From NCBI RefSeq assembly GCF_000320405.1, contig NZ_KB291653.1, forward strand, positions 1 through 45,053: a DNA stretch of 45,053 nt. Reading direction: 5' to 3'. Positions within the stretch are counted from its first letter, which is position 1, and each line of letters begins with the position of its first letter. Below the pieces are notes generated by a model that had not been told where the DNA came from, did no database searches, and worked only from the letters and a program-made list of their open reading frames with translations. Positions 17,088-27,191 of this stretch are shown piece after piece. The position numbers were made by a program, and so were the translations under genes. The DNA is from Clostridium celatum DSM 1785. Lineage in GTDB: Bacteria; Bacillota; Clostridia; Clostridiales; Clostridiaceae.

Positions 17088-19379
17088 TTATAAATTTTCA
17101 TTAGCAATAATGAGTTGCCCAAAACTTATTCCACTATCATTACAAGGAATATTTCTATGAGTATAAATATTGAAATTATTTTTTTCCAATACATCAATTA
17201 TTCCTGTAAATAATATTTCGTTTTGAAAAACACCGCCACTTAAAGCAACAGAATTTATATTATAGTCTTTTCTTAATATTAAAATAATTTCAATTGTGGC
17301 ATTAATTATTGTGTTATGAAACTTTTTCGATATTATTGATACAGCTAAATTATTATTTATGTCTTTAATAATGCCTTTTATAATGTTATCAAAATCTAAA
17401 ATATAAAGAGAATTAATAGTTTTAATAGAATAGGTATATGATTCCGTTATTGAATCATTACTTATATTTTGAAGATAAATTGCAGCTTCACCTTCAAAGC
17501 TTATATTACTATTAAAGCCAATTAATGAGCTAATTCCATCAAATAATCTTCCAATACTAGAAGTTTCAGGAGAATTTATATTTTTATCAATCATTTTTTT
17601 TATAGTTTTATAGTCATTTTGTCTTAAATGAGTAGGTATATATTTCTCATAATCTTCATTAAAAACTTTATATAATAAAGAAATTGCAATTTTCCAAGGT
17701 TCCTTTATTGCACTTTCGCCACCAGGCAAATTAAAATAGCCTAAATGTGCAACTCGCTGGAAGGATTTTTTATTGCATATTAAAAACTCGCCCCCCCATA
17801 TTTTTTTATCTAATCCATATCCTGTACCATCAAATGCAACACCTATAACTTTCTCATTAGCATTATTTTCAGCTAAACAACTTACAATATGGCTATGATG
17901 ATGTTGGACTTCTATCTTTTTAAAGGTATTATCCAAAGAATCACTAATATATATTTTTTTTTCAATTTCTATATTCTTATAATTAAAATCAGGATGTATA
18001 TCATAAACAATGGTCTTAGGAGCAATTTCATAAATTTTAGTAAAGTGTTCTATTATATTTTCTAATAAGTTAATTGTACTTACATTCTGCAAATCACCAA
18101 TATATTCACTTATAAATATATCTTTTTTATTGCTTAATGAAATTGTATTTTTTAATTCAGCACCTAATGCTAAAATTTCATTTTTAGTTTTAATATTTAT
18201 TGCAGTAGGAGAATATCCCCTACCGGATCTGATAACTCTTTCTTTATTTTCTAAAAAAATACTTACACTATCATCAATAGGCATATATATTTCTCTATTA
18301 TGCATTAAATAATAATCAACAATATGATTAAGTTTGTTTAATGCATCTTCATTTTTGTAAATCATAGGTTCACCGCTAATATTGGCACTTGTTACAACTA
18401 GTACATTTATTCCATTTTCAAATAATAAATAATGCAAGGGAGTATAGGGTAGCATTACTCCTACTCTTTTATTATTAGGTGCTAAATTTTCAGGTAGCTT
18501 AAAATCAGGTAATTTTTTTAACAACAAAATAGGTCGTTTGTTACTAGTGAGAATTTCCTCTTCTTTATTTGTTAATATACAATATTTTTTTACGGTTTCT
18601 ACATCTTTCATCATAATAGCTAAAGGTTTTCTAGGTCTTCCTTTTTTTTCTCTTAATAGTTTTATTGTATTTTCATTTGTACCATCACAAACTAAATTAA
18701 ATCCACCTAACCCTTTTACAGCTAGTATTTTTCCTTTTTTTAAAAAATCTATAGCTTCACTCATTACATAATTAGAATTTAAAGTTAACTCTTCTCCAGT
18801 TTTATTAGAAAGCCAAACACGAGGCCCGCATTCTTTACAACCATTAGGTTGGGCGTGAAATCTCCTGTTTAATGGATTTTCGTATTCTTTTTTACAGTTA
18901 TCACACATTATAAATTCATTCATAGTAGTAGAGTCTCTATCATATGGAAGTGATTTTGTTATAGTAAATCGTGGTCCACAATTTGTACAATTTGTAAAGG
19001 CATATCTATATCGTATATTCTTCTTATCAAATATATCTTCTTTACACTTATCACATATAGAATAATCAGGAGAAATATACGTAGTTGGTTTTGTACTATT
19101 ATTACTCTCTTTTATAGTAAATTCTTTATAATTAATAACTTTTTTTTCTTTTACAATAATTTTATTAATTTTAGAGAGTGGAGGTGGATTATTTTTTATG
19201 TTATTTATAAATACATCTAAACTTCTATTGTCACCTTCAGCATCAATTAATACTCCCATAGCAGTATTGTTTACCCATCCATTAAGATTACTTTTTATAG
19301 CTAAATTATATATAAATGGCCTAAAGCCTACTCCTTGAACAATTCCATTAATTTCAATAAATTTTCTTTTTATAGACAT
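17088..19379 (-). CDS. hypF: HypF, carbamoyltransferase for hydrogenase maturation
   Basis: Transfers carbamoyl from carbamoyl phosphate, through carbamoyl-AMP, to the C-terminal cysteine of HypE. The 763 residues contain all domains in order: acylphosphatase (GIVQGVGFRPFIYNLA near residue 12), two zinc fingers built from CDKC, CTNC, CDNC and CKEC pairs near residues 105-185, a YrdC-like domain (KKGRPRKPLAIMM, VTSANISGEP), and the Kae1-like C-terminus with QHHHSHIVSCL near residue 491, FDGTGYG and ALSGGVFQNE. The ATG at 19379 is preceded by AAAGGTGGT; in-frame GTG codons upstream fall inside that site. It is the first gene of the run. Confidence 0.96.
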   Translation of the reverse strand: MSIKRKFIEINGIVQGVGFRPFIYNLAIKSNLNGWVNNTAMGVLIDAEGDNRSLDVFINNIKNNPPPLSKINKIIVKEKKVINYKEFTIKESNNSTKPTTYISPDYSICDKCKEDIFDKKNIRYRYAFTNCTNCGPRFTITKSLPYDRDSTTMNEFIMCDNCKKEYENPLNRRFHAQPNGCKECGPRVWLSNKTGEELTLNSNYVMSEAIDFLKKGKILAVKGLGGFNLVCDGTNENTIKLLREKKGRPRKPLAIMMKDVETVKKYCILTNKEEEILTSNKRPILLLKKLPDFKLPENLAPNNKRVGVMLPYTPLHYLLFENGINVLVVTSANISGEPMIYKNEDALNKLNHIVDYYLMHNREIYMPIDDSVSIFLENKERVIRSGRGYSPTAINIKTKNEILALGAELKNTISLSNKKDIFISEYIGDLQNVSTINLLENIIEHFTKIYEIAPKTIVYDIHPDFNYKNIEIEKKIYISDSLDNTFKKIEVQHHHSHIVSCLAENNANEKVIGVAFDGTGYGLDKKIWGGEFLICNKKSFQRVAHLGYFNLPGGESAIKEPWKIAISLLYKVFNEDYEKYIPTHLRQNDYKTIKKMIDKNINSPETSSIGRLFDGISSLIGFNSNISFEGEAAIYLQNISNDSITESYTYSIKTINSLYILDFDNIIKGIIKDINNNLAVSIISKKFHNTIINATIEIILILRKDYNINSVALSGGVFQNEILFTGIIDVLEKNNFNIYTHRNIPCNDSGISFGQLIIANENL

Positions 19380-19426
19380 ATTACACACCACCTTTCTGTA
19401 AAAAATTTACATATAAGTATAAGTTA

Positions 19427-19432
19427 ATTATA
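19427..19432 (-). promoter_or_regulatory. Possible -10 box of the hypF promoter
   Basis: TATAAT on the minus strand, 48 bp upstream of the hypF start codon and in the only gap between hypF and the PfkB gene terminator. The -35 match (TATTGA at 17-bp spacing) is poor, so the call is tentative. Confidence 0.35.
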
Positions 19433-19468
19433 TCATTTATTTTATAATTTCAATAATTATAAAATAAA

Positions 19469-19516
19469 AAAATAGAGATAAATATAATTAATTTTAATTA
19501 TATTTATCTCTATTTT
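19469..19516 (-). terminator. Terminator of the PfkB kinase gene
   Basis: A 22-bp perfect stem (19469-19490 with 19495-19516) with a 4-base loop, 18 bp past the stop codon of the minus-strand kinase gene, with a T-run at its minus-strand 3' end. It insulates the kinase from hypF. Confidence 0.85.
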
Positions 19517-19533
19517 AAGTCTTTATTTTAAGA

Positions 19534-20481
19534 TTACTCTTTCCAAGTTGAATTTTTAATAAACTCTTCAACAATATTATGATTCATATCTGGATTAATA
19601 GTTTCCTCATGAGTAATAGTTATTATAGACATAGCTACTGAATATTTTAAAGTATCTTTAATGCTTAAATTATTCATATAACCATATCCAATACCTGCAA
19701 CAAAGGAATCACCTGCTCCAGTTACATTTTTAACTTCTATTTTTTCGCCACAAGCAAGCTTACCTTCTTCTCCAGTACTTGTTACATAATATATACCATC
19801 AGCATCTAAACTTATGAATACATTCTTAACACCTTGGTCTATAAAGAATTTACCTGCTTTTCTTAAATCATCATCATTTTCTATTTTAAATCCACAAAGG
19901 GCTTCAACCTCAAATCTGTTAGGTTTTATAGTGTGGAAATATTTAACTAAATGACGTATTTTTCTAGCTTTCTTAGCCGAAACTGGATCTAATATGAATT
20001 TACTTTTACCTCCATATTTTTTTAATATGTACTCTAGTAGCTCAGGATTATCTGAATCAACAATTGTATATTCAGCATTTCTAAAAATTTCATCCTTAGC
20101 ATCAATGAATGATTGATCCATTTTATTTAAACTTTCCATATCAACTACGGCTGATTCCATTTCACCTTGATGATTTAAAATGGCCATATAAGTAGGTGTG
20201 CTTTCTCCCTTTAATATAAGTGAGTTTTCCATGTTATATCCCATTTTTTTAGAATGTTCAAAAATGCTCTTTCCATTTTCATCATCACCTAGTGTAGAAA
20301 TAAATTCAGTTTTTACCCCAACTCTTGCTAAATTTTCAGCTATATTTCTACATACTCCCCCAAAAGATATTTTTATATGTCCTGGAATTGAATCATTTTG
20401 AACATAGCTTCTTCCACAGAAACCAAAAATATCAACTATCGATGCCCCTAATACTAATATATATGGATTATTATCATTCAT
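19534..20481 (-). CDS. PfkB family carbohydrate/nucleoside kinase
   Basis: A 315-residue ribokinase-like enzyme that phosphorylates a sugar or nucleoside with ATP. The N-terminal VLGASIVDIFGF and SFGGVCRNIAENLARVG are the substrate-side PfkB signature, and NVTGAGDSFVAGIGYG near residue 250 is the second signature with the catalytic Asp of the anion hole. The N-terminal motifs and length resemble the YeiC/pseudouridine kinase branch, but no psuG glycosidase is adjacent, so the substrate is left open. AGGAGAG precedes ATG. It is its own unit, ended by a strong terminator before hypF. Confidence 0.87.
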   Translation of the reverse strand: MNDNNPYILVLGASIVDIFGFCGRSYVQNDSIPGHIKISFGGVCRNIAENLARVGVKTEFISTLGDDENGKSIFEHSKKMGYNMENSLILKGESTPTYMAILNHQGEMESAVVDMESLNKMDQSFIDAKDEIFRNAEYTIVDSDNPELLEYILKKYGGKSKFILDPVSAKKARKIRHLVKYFHTIKPNRFEVEALCGFKIENDDDLRKAGKFFIDQGVKNVFISLDADGIYYVTSTGEEGKLACGEKIEVKNVTGAGDSFVAGIGYGYMNNLSIKDTLKYSVAMSIITITHEETINPDMNHNIVEEFIKNSTWKE

Positions 20482-20605
20482 ACTATCTCTCCTGCCATAA
20501 AATTAACGTAATAAAATATAAATACATTATAGTAAAGAGAAAGGAAAAAATAAAGAGGGAATTACAAAAAAAATGTCGAAAAATTAAATTTATAAGAAAA
20601 AATTA

Positions 20606-20636
20606 CCCCAAGTTAATTAAAAATACGAACTTGGGG
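20606..20636 (-). terminator. Terminator of the activase fusion gene
   Basis: A CCCCAAGTT/AACTTGGGG stem (20606-20614 with 20628-20636), 14 bp past the stop codon, followed on the minus strand by TAATTTTTT. Confidence 0.85.
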
Positions 20637-20649
20637 CAAATAAATATAA

Positions 20650-23600
20650 TTAAATATTCGTAGGAACAGTTTTCATATTTATATTAATTTCTTTAGGATT
20701 ATAATTTATATTACATTCTGTTAAATTTAAATTTTTAAATGCTACTGACATCATAAGCCTAATTCTATTTATTTGATTTACTTCAGAAGCACCAGGATCA
20801 TAATCTACTGCAATAATATTGGCAAGAGGATATTTTGTTTTTAAAGCTTTAATCATACCCTTACCAGTAACATGGTTTGGAAGACATGCAAAAGGTTGTA
20901 CACAAACAATATTATTAACGCCATTTTCTATAAGTTCTATCATTTCACCAGTTAAAAGCCATCCTTCACCAGTTTGGTTTCCTAAAGAGACAACTTTATT
21001 GGCTTTTTCGGCTAGGGCATTTATTTTAACAGGTGATCCAAATCTTTCACTCTTTTCAAGTTCTTCCATTAAAACCTTTCTAGATGATTCAATATAAGAT
21101 ATTGCAATATTACAACCATCTTTAACTAATTTACTTCCTGATAAATACTTGTATTTAAAAACATTATTAAAGCAACAATATAAAAAGAAATCTAATAAGT
21201 CAGGTACTACTACTTCGGCACCTTCTTTTTCTAAAACATCAATTATATTATTATTAGCAGTTGGATGGTATTTTACTAAGATTTCTCCAACTATTCCAAC
21301 CTTAGGCTTAACAATATCATTTATCTCTAGTTTATCAAAAGAGCTAACTATTTCTTTTATATTTTCATTCATTTCATTTTTATTGCCATTTTCTATATTA
21401 ATGAATGCCTTTTCTCTAAATTGATTATATAATGCATTTGCAGAACCTTTTACTTTTTCATATGGTCTAACTCTATATAACACTCGCATAAATAAATCAC
21501 CATATATAATGCCCATAATTAATTTTTTTATAAGCTCATATGTTATAGTGAATCCAGGTTGTTTTTCTAATCCTATAGTATTTAAAGAAATAATTGGTAC
21601 ATCTTTAAATCCAGCTTCTTTTAAAGCTTTCTTTAAAAATCCAACATAATTAGTTGCTCTACATCCTCCGCCTGTTTGTGTAATAATAACTGCTGTTTTA
21701 TTTACGTCATATTTTCCAGATTTCAATGCATTTATAATTTGTCCGATAACAAGAATCGAAGGATAGCATGCATCATTATTAACATATTTTAATCCCTCTT
21801 CAACAGCTTGCTTATCATCACCTGGCAGTACATCTAAGTTATATCCACTAGATCGTGCAGCTCTTTCTATAAATTGAAAATGTATTGGTGACATTTGAGG
21901 TGCAAGTATTGTCCAATCTTTCTTCATTTTCTTAGTAAATATATTTTTTTTATAATTTGTATCAACATTTTTTAGTTCTATATTAAATTTTTCTCTCTCT
22001 TCCATGGCTGCTTTTAGTGATCTTAACCTAATTCTTACAGCACCTAAGTTAGTACCTTCATCTATTTTTATTAATGTATACATTTTGTTTCTAGAAGCAA
22101 GTATTTCAGAAACCTGATCAGAAGTAACAGCATCTAATCCACAACCAAATGATGTTAATTGAACTAATTCTAAATCGGTTCTATCTTTAACAAAAGAAGC
22201 AGCTTTATATAATCGTGTATGATACATCCATTGATCAACGACTCTTAATGGCCTATTAACTTTGCCTAAATGAGATATGCTATCTTCAGTTAAAACTGCC
22301 ATGTTATACGAAGTTATGATATCTGGTAGTCCATGGTTTATTTCAGTATCAATATGATAAGGACGTCCACATAAAACTATACCTTTTATTTTTTTATCAT
22401 TTATATATTTTAGAGCTTCTTCTCCTTTATTTCTTATATCATTTTTTACATTTTCGCGCTCTTCAAAAGCTAAATTTACAGCAGTAATAGCTTCTTTTAA
22501 TGTAACATTATAGTCCTTAAATATATCTACTATTCTTTTATATAGTTTTTCTTTATTATGAAGTGATAAAAATGGTGATATATACTTTACACCTTTAAGG
22601 TTTAATTGGTCTATGTTATGCTTAATAACCTCAGGATAAGATGTAACTATTGGACAATTATAATGATTATTTGCATTTTTATCTTCTATATATTCGTATG
22701 GAACACATGGATAAAATATAGTTTTTATGTTTTTATTTATAAGTGAAAGTATATGTCCATGAGTGAGCTTTGCTGGATAACATACAGACTCAGAAGGTAT
22801 TGTTTCTATTCCTAGATTAAATATCTTTTTACTAGAGTTTTCAGATAAAATTACTCTAAATTTTAAGCTTGTAAGTAAAGTAAACCAAAATGGATAATTT
22901 TCATAAATATTTAGTGCTCTAGGAATTCCTATTTCACCTCTTATAGCTTCTTCTTTTGATAAGGGTTCATAATTAAATATTCTCTCTAATTTGTATTTAT
23001 ATAAATTAGGGATCTCTGAATTTTTATTTATATGACCTAATGGTTTTTCACATCTGTTACCTGTAATAAATTTTTCATTGTTATTAAATTTAATAATTGT
23101 TAATAGACAATTATTTCCACAACCGCCACATCTTCTACAACTGGTATCCATAGAAAAGCTTTTTAAGTTATCTTTATTAACTAATGATGTTTTCATTCCT
23201 AATTCATATTTTTCTTTACTTATTAATGCTGCTCCAAATGCACCCATCAATCCAGCTATATTAGGTCTTATAACATTAATACCAGTTATTTTTTCAAAGC
23301 TTCTCAATACGCCATCATTATAAAAAGTACCACCTTGAACTAGAATATTTTTCCCAAGCTCATTAAAATTTCGTATTTTTATTACTTTATATAGAGCATT
23401 TTTTATTGCAGAATAACATAACCCTGCAGAAATATCTGAAATATCAGCACCCTCTTTTTGAACTTGTTTAACTTTAGAGTTCATAAATACAGTACATCTT
23501 GAGCCTAAATCAACTGGAGATTTAGATTTAATGCTTAGCTTTGAAAATTCTTCTATAGATAAATTTAAAGATTTGCTAAAACTTTCAATAAATGATCCAC

Positions 23601-24939
23601 ATCCAGAAGAACAAGCTTCATTTAACAATATGCTATCTATAACTCCATTTTTTATTTTTAAGGCCTTCATGTCTTGACCACCAATATCTAATATGAAATC
23701 AACATTATCTTTAAAATATTTAGCTCCTTTGAAGTGACATATAGTTTCAATTTCACCATTATCTACTTTTAATGCTGTTTTAATTAAAGCTTCACCATAT
23801 CCTGTTACAGTTGAGTTTGCTATGTTTATATCATCATTAATTTTTTCATAAAATTCTTCTAACATGGTAATAGTTTTTATTAAGGGGCTACCTTCATTGC
23901 TATTATACTTAGAAAATAATAATTGCCCCTGATCTCCTATTACTACCATCTTAGTGGTTGTTGAGCCTGCATCTATTCCAATAAAAACATTTCCCTTATA
24001 AGTACTTAAGTCTTCCCTTTTTACATCATTTAAGGCATGTCTTTTTTTAAAATCCATATACTCCTGTTCATTTAAGAATAGAGGCTCTAAAGAATTATCT
24101 TTATTTATTTCTATAGTTGTATTATTCAATCTATTTATTAATTCTTTTATAGTTAACGTATCTCTATCTTCACTTAAAAGAGCTGCACCTAATGCTACAT
24201 ATAACTCACCATTATCAGGTACATTATAATTTTTATCGCTTAAATTCAGAGTTTTGATAAATCGCTCTCTTAGACCATCTAAAAAATGAAGAGGTCCTCC
24301 TAAAAATGTTACATTTCCTCTAATAGGTTTACCACAAGCAAGTCCACTTATAGTTTGATTTACAACGGCTTGAAATATAGATGCTGCAATATCCTCTGAT
24401 TTAGCTCCTTCATTAATTAAAGGTTGTACATCAGTTTTAGCAAAAACACCACATCTAGATGCTATAGGATAAATTATTGTAGAGTCTTTTGATAAATTAT
24501 TTAAGCCTTCCGCATCTGTATTTAAAAGAATAGCCATTTGATCAATAAATGCACCTGTTCCACCAGCACATGTACCATTCATTCGTTGGTCTATTCCATT
24601 TTTCAAATAGGTTATTTTAGCATCTTCACCACCAAGTTCTATAACAACATCTGTTTGTGGTAAGTATTCTTGAACTGCTTTTGTACAGGCTATAACTTCT
24701 TGCTCGAAAGTACAATTAAGCCATTCTGAAACAGCAATTCCACCAGAGCCTGTAATTGTAACTTTTACGTTAGAATCATTAATAACATTAAATAAATCAA
24801 TAAGAACTTCTTTTAAAGTTGTTTTAATATCTGAATAATGTCTTTTATAGTCACTATAAGTGATTCTTCCTAAATTATCTAGTGCTATAATTTTTATTGT
24901 TGTTGAACCTACATCAATTCCTAATTTTAAATAACTCAT
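20650..24939 (-). CDS. Tandem acyl-CoA dehydratase activase fused to HgdB/double-cubane-like protein
   Basis: A 1429-residue fusion. Two BcrAD/BadF/HgdC-type ATPase domains come first. Domain 1 opens with [11 protein letters not shown] near residue 6 and has [13 protein letters not shown] and [11 protein letters not shown]; domain 2 opens with [11 protein letters not shown] near residue 318 and has [12 protein letters not shown] and [11 protein letters not shown]. So each keeps the two cysteines that bind the activase 4Fe-4S cluster. [12 protein letters not shown] motif follows near residue 597, then COG3580/COG3581-type regions with [25 protein letters not shown] and QPFACLPNH. Relatives move low-potential electrons with ATP. 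The substrate is unknown. The ATG at 24939 has a weak GTGAG site; the upstream ATG has none. Confidence 0.88.
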   Translation of the reverse strand: MSYLKLGIDVGSTTIKIIALDNLGRITYSDYKRHYSDIKTTLKEVLIDLFNVINDSNVKVTITGSGGIAVSEWLNCTFEQEVIACTKAVQEYLPQTDVVIELGGEDAKITYLKNGIDQRMNGTCAGGTGAFIDQMAILLNTDAEGLNNLSKDSTIIYPIASRCGVFAKTDVQPLINEGAKSEDIAASIFQAVVNQTISGLACGKPIRGNVTFLGGPLHFLDGLRERFIKTLNLSDKNYNVPDNGELYVALGAALLSEDRDTLTIKELINRLNNTTIEINKDNSLEPLFLNEQEYMDFKKRHALNDVKREDLSTYKGNVFIGIDAGSTTTKMVVIGDQGQLLFSKYNSNEGSPLIKTITMLEEFYEKINDDINIANSTVTGYGEALIKTALKVDNGEIETICHFKGAKYFKDNVDFILDIGGQDMKALKIKNGVIDSILLNEACSSGCGSFIESFSKSLNLSIEEFSKLSIKSKSPVDLGSRCTVFMNSKVKQVQKEGADISDISAGLCYSAIKNALYKVIKIRNFNELGKNILVQGGTFYNDGVLRSFEKITGINVIRPNIAGLMGAFGAALISKEKYELGMKTSLVNKDNLKSFSMDTSCRRCGGCGNNCLLTIIKFNNNEKFITGNRCEKPLGHINKNSEIPNLYKYKLERIFNYEPLSKEEAIRGEIGIPRALNIYENYPFWFTLLTSLKFRVILSENSSKKIFNLGIETIPSESVCYPAKLTHGHILSLINKNIKTIFYPCVPYEYIEDKNANNHYNCPIVTSYPEVIKHNIDQLNLKGVKYISPFLSLHNKEKLYKRIVDIFKDYNVTLKEAITAVNLAFEERENVKNDIRNKGEEALKYINDKKIKGIVLCGRPYHIDTEINHGLPDIITSYNMAVLTEDSISHLGKVNRPLRVVDQWMYHTRLYKAASFVKDRTDLELVQLTSFGCGLDAVTSDQVSEILASRNKMYTLIKIDEGTNLGAVRIRLRSLKAAMEEREKFNIELKNVDTNYKKNIFTKKMKKDWTILAPQMSPIHFQFIERAARSSGYNLDVLPGDDKQAVEEGLKYVNNDACYPSILVIGQIINALKSGKYDVNKTAVIITQTGGGCRATNYVGFLKKALKEAGFKDVPIISLNTIGLEKQPGFTITYELIKKLIMGIIYGDLFMRVLYRVRPYEKVKGSANALYNQFREKAFINIENGNKNEMNENIKEIVSSFDKLEINDIVKPKVGIVGEILVKYHPTANNNIIDVLEKEGAEVVVPDLLDFFLYCCFNNVFKYKYLSGSKLVKDGCNIAISYIESSRKVLMEELEKSERFGSPVKINALAEKANKVVSLGNQTGEGWLLTGEMIELIENGVNNIVCVQPFACLPNHVTGKGMIKALKTKYPLANIIAVDYDPGASEVNQINRIRLMMSVAFKNLNLTECNINYNPKEININMKTVPTNI

Positions 24940-25098
24940 ATTATCACACTCACAAAAATATATTATCATTTTATATTTACTATATTTTTCTTATATATAT
25001 GTCTATATTTAATTCTAAACATATTACAATTTTATGAATAATAATATTGAATATAGACAATAATTAGAATATTAGTAAGAATTACTTAGGAGGTGTTT

Positions 25099-25455
25099 AT
25101 GAGTTACTTTAGCGAAGGAAATAGATGTTATAATAATAAGGATTATAAGAAAGCGATAGATTATTATATAGAATCTATAGAATCTAATGAAAATGAAGGA
25201 TGTTCTTATTATAATGCAGGAGTTTGTCATATTAAGCTTAAAGAATATAGCAAAGCTATAGAAATGTTAAAAAAGGCATTATCAATACAAAAAGAAAGTA
25301 AATATTATTTTAATTTGGCATATTGCTATGCAATGCTCGAAGAAAAAACAAAGGCATTATTATACTTTAATAGAGCTTGGGCTCTAGACAGCACAGATAA
25401 GGATTGTGAAAAGGCTATAAATCTTTTAATAAGTAAAAATAAAAAAGCGCTATAA
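25099..25455 (+). CDS. Small TPR-repeat protein
   Basis: A 118-residue all-helical protein made of about three tetratricopeptide repeats: roughly residues 2-34 (FSEGNRCYNNKDYKKAIDYY), 36-68 (YNAGVCHIKLKEYSKAIEML) and 70-102 (YFNLAYCYAMLEEKTKALLY), with the TPR alanine and tyrosine positions visible. It should be a protein-binding adaptor in the cytoplasm. The start is the ATG at 25099, preceded by AGGAGGT; an in-frame GTG two codons upstream lies inside that site. It is divergent from the activase fusion and convergent with the transglutaminase-like gene. No partner can be named. Confidence 0.85.
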   Translation: MSYFSEGNRCYNNKDYKKAIDYYIESIESNENEGCSYYNAGVCHIKLKEYSKAIEMLKKALSIQKESKYYFNLAYCYAMLEEKTKALLYFNRAWALDSTDKDCEKAINLLISKNKKAL

Positions 25456-25466
25456 TTAGCGCTTTT
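25443..25466. terminator. Shared terminator with both stop codons inside
   Basis: A 9-bp stem (25443-25451 with 25458-25466, AAAAGCGCT and AGCGCTTTT) serves two convergent genes. The TPR stop codon lies in and beside the loop, and the stop of the opposite gene lies at the other arm's end. Confidence 0.85.
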
Positions 25467-26520
25467 ACCATTCTCCCGCAATGCTTTCTTTAATATGATC
25501 ATTATAAAAGTCATAATTATCAAAATAATCACCGGCTAAATAAAAAGTTGTATCAAGTGGAATCCACTTTTCTTCATCATCTAAATAGACTTCATTCCAT
25601 GCATGAGGACCATATTGTACTCCATCGAATCCGTCACCTGTGACTAGTCTTACCTTAAGTCCAGTAGCTTTAGCCATAGCCACATAAAGACAAGAATAAT
25701 CAAAGCAAATACCTTTCCGCGTAGTCCAAGCTGAAATTGCTCCACTATCTTCTAACTCTTCATTGTTTAATGCCATTTTAGCTTTATCATAATCATATTC
25801 TAAATTACTACCAATCCATGAATATAATATTCGGGCTTTTTCTCTATCAGAATTGCAACCTTTTGTTAATTCTAAAGCTTTACTATCTATTTCTTCTGAA
25901 GACATAATACCGTCTTCTATTCTAACACCATTATAATAAATTATTATGTTATTAGCAGGTAAAATTTTTTCAACAAGTTCCTCACTAAAGTAAACTCTTT
26001 TATTTTCAACTAGTTTTGAAACTTTATTATATGTGTTTAAATTGTTAAAAATATTAATTTGGGAGTTATATCCAACAGTATTATTATAAGTTATAACGCT
26101 TAGAAATATAATTCCAAGTATAATAATTCCGTTAAAACACCCAATTATAGATGAAAAGAAAATCAATACTATATCTTTATTAATTTTTTTCTTAGATCCT
26201 AATAAAAAAAATATACCTTTACATATGAAATAAATTGAAAGCTGTATAATAAAAAACAAGCACATAAGCAATAATATTTTTAAGATATCAGTTACAATAA
26301 TATTACTTGTAAAATAATTATTAATAAAATCTGTTATCATTAATAAAATTACATCTATTTTAAAATATAATGTTATAAATGCAACAAATATAGAAAAATA
26401 ATAAAGCATTTTTTCTAGTACAAATTTTATTGTTCTTGTATTAAGTGATTTTTTTATACTATCACCTAATACAAGAAACAATATAATAGTACATATACCA
26501 TAAGAGAGAATTTCACTCAT
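25465..26520 (-). CDS. Membrane-anchored transglutaminase-like protein
   Basis: A 351-residue protein. The first 155 residues hold about four hydrophobic helices (near 5-20, 38-60, 80-103 and 118-145). The rest is an extracytoplasmic or cytoplasmic domain with a transglutaminase-like core at about 225-335: KARILYSWIGSNLEYD, then RKGICFDYSCLYVAMAKATG with the catalytic Cys near 269, YGPHAWNEVYL with His near 304, and WIPLDTTF with Asp near 320. The Cys-His-Asp triad is complete, so it may act as a cysteine protease or transferase. It is the third gene of an operon after the M16 peptidase and recX (17-bp gap), with AGGAGC before ATG. Confidence 0.83.
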   Translation of the reverse strand: MSEILSYGICTIILFLVLGDSIKKSLNTRTIKFVLEKMLYYFSIFVAFITLYFKIDVILLMITDFINNYFTSNIIVTDILKILLLMCLFFIIQLSIYFICKGIFFLLGSKKKINKDIVLIFFSSIIGCFNGIIILGIIFLSVITYNNTVGYNSQINIFNNLNTYNKVSKLVENKRVYFSEELVEKILPANNIIIYYNGVRIEDGIMSSEEIDSKALELTKGCNSDREKARILYSWIGSNLEYDYDKAKMALNNEELEDSGAISAWTTRKGICFDYSCLYVAMAKATGLKVRLVTGDGFDGVQYGPHAWNEVYLDDEEKWIPLDTTFYLAGDYFDNYDFYNDHIKESIAGEW

Positions 26521-26537
26521 TAAGATTGCTCCTTTTA

Positions 26538-27173
26538 TTATATTAATTCATCATTAACTACAATCTTTATAACTTCGGAAATTAAGCTATATTCGTATCC
26601 CTTCCCCATTAAAAATCTATAAAGTTTTTGCTTAAGTTTATACTTATCATTTTCTCTTTTGCATAGTGTTTTATATTTTCTTAAAGCTAAATCTATTGCT
26701 ACATCTTTAAGCTCGTTATTATCTATCATTGATAATTCTTTTTCTATAAGACTTTCATCTATGCCTTTTTGTTTTAATGTATATTTTATTTTCATTTGTC
26801 CTTGAGTTTTACTTTTATCTCTTACGTACATTTTTGCATAATTACTATCATTTAAAAAATTATATTCTTTTAAGAAATTAATTGTCTTATCAATTATATG
26901 ATTTTCATAATCCTTTAATACTAGTTTATCTCTAATTTCTTTTTCACTCTTATGTGTTCGTTCAATAATTTTAAGCGCAGAATTTTTACACTTTATATAA
27001 TTATCTTCATTTACTATTTTTTTTAAGGAATCTATATCTATTTCTTGTTTAACCTTTAAATTTTCCTTATATACAATTTCTGCACTTACTGAAAATGCGA
27101 ATTCATCATTTATAAATATATTTACACGTTCTTTATTTCTTTTTCCAACTTCTATTTTTGTTATTATATTCAT
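26538..27173 (-). CDS. recX: RecX, regulator of RecA
   Basis: Binds RecA filaments and limits recombinase activity. The 211 residues are the usual length of Gram-positive RecX with three three-helix repeats: KNSALKIIERTHKSEKEIRDKL (first), FLKEYNFLNDSNYAKMYVRD with KIKYTLKQKGI (second), and the third near KRENDKYKLKQKLYRFLMGKG. ATG at 27173 follows AGGTGGAAG; the in-frame GTG four codons earlier lies inside that site. It starts 18 bp past the M16 peptidase gene and 17 bp before the transglutaminase-like gene. recA is not in the window. Confidence 0.92.
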   Translation of the reverse strand: MNIITKIEVGKRNKERVNIFINDEFAFSVSAEIVYKENLKVKQEIDIDSLKKIVNEDNYIKCKNSALKIIERTHKSEKEIRDKLVLKDYENHIIDKTINFLKEYNFLNDSNYAKMYVRDKSKTQGQMKIKYTLKQKGIDESLIEKELSMIDNNELKDVAIDLALRKYKTLCKRENDKYKLKQKLYRFLMGKGYEYSLISEVIKIVVNDELI

Positions 27174-27191
27174 AACTACTTCCACCTACAT

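Noticed and set aside
17054..17122. N-terminal extension of hypC upstream of MCIAVP
   Set aside because: HypC must begin with Met-Cys; the extension overlaps the hypF end and its first start codon has no ribosome binding site.
20325..20663. 112-codon plus-strand frame over the end of the PfkB gene and the following gap
   Set aside because: It overlaps the 5' part of a certain gene, runs through a terminator and has no ribosome binding site.
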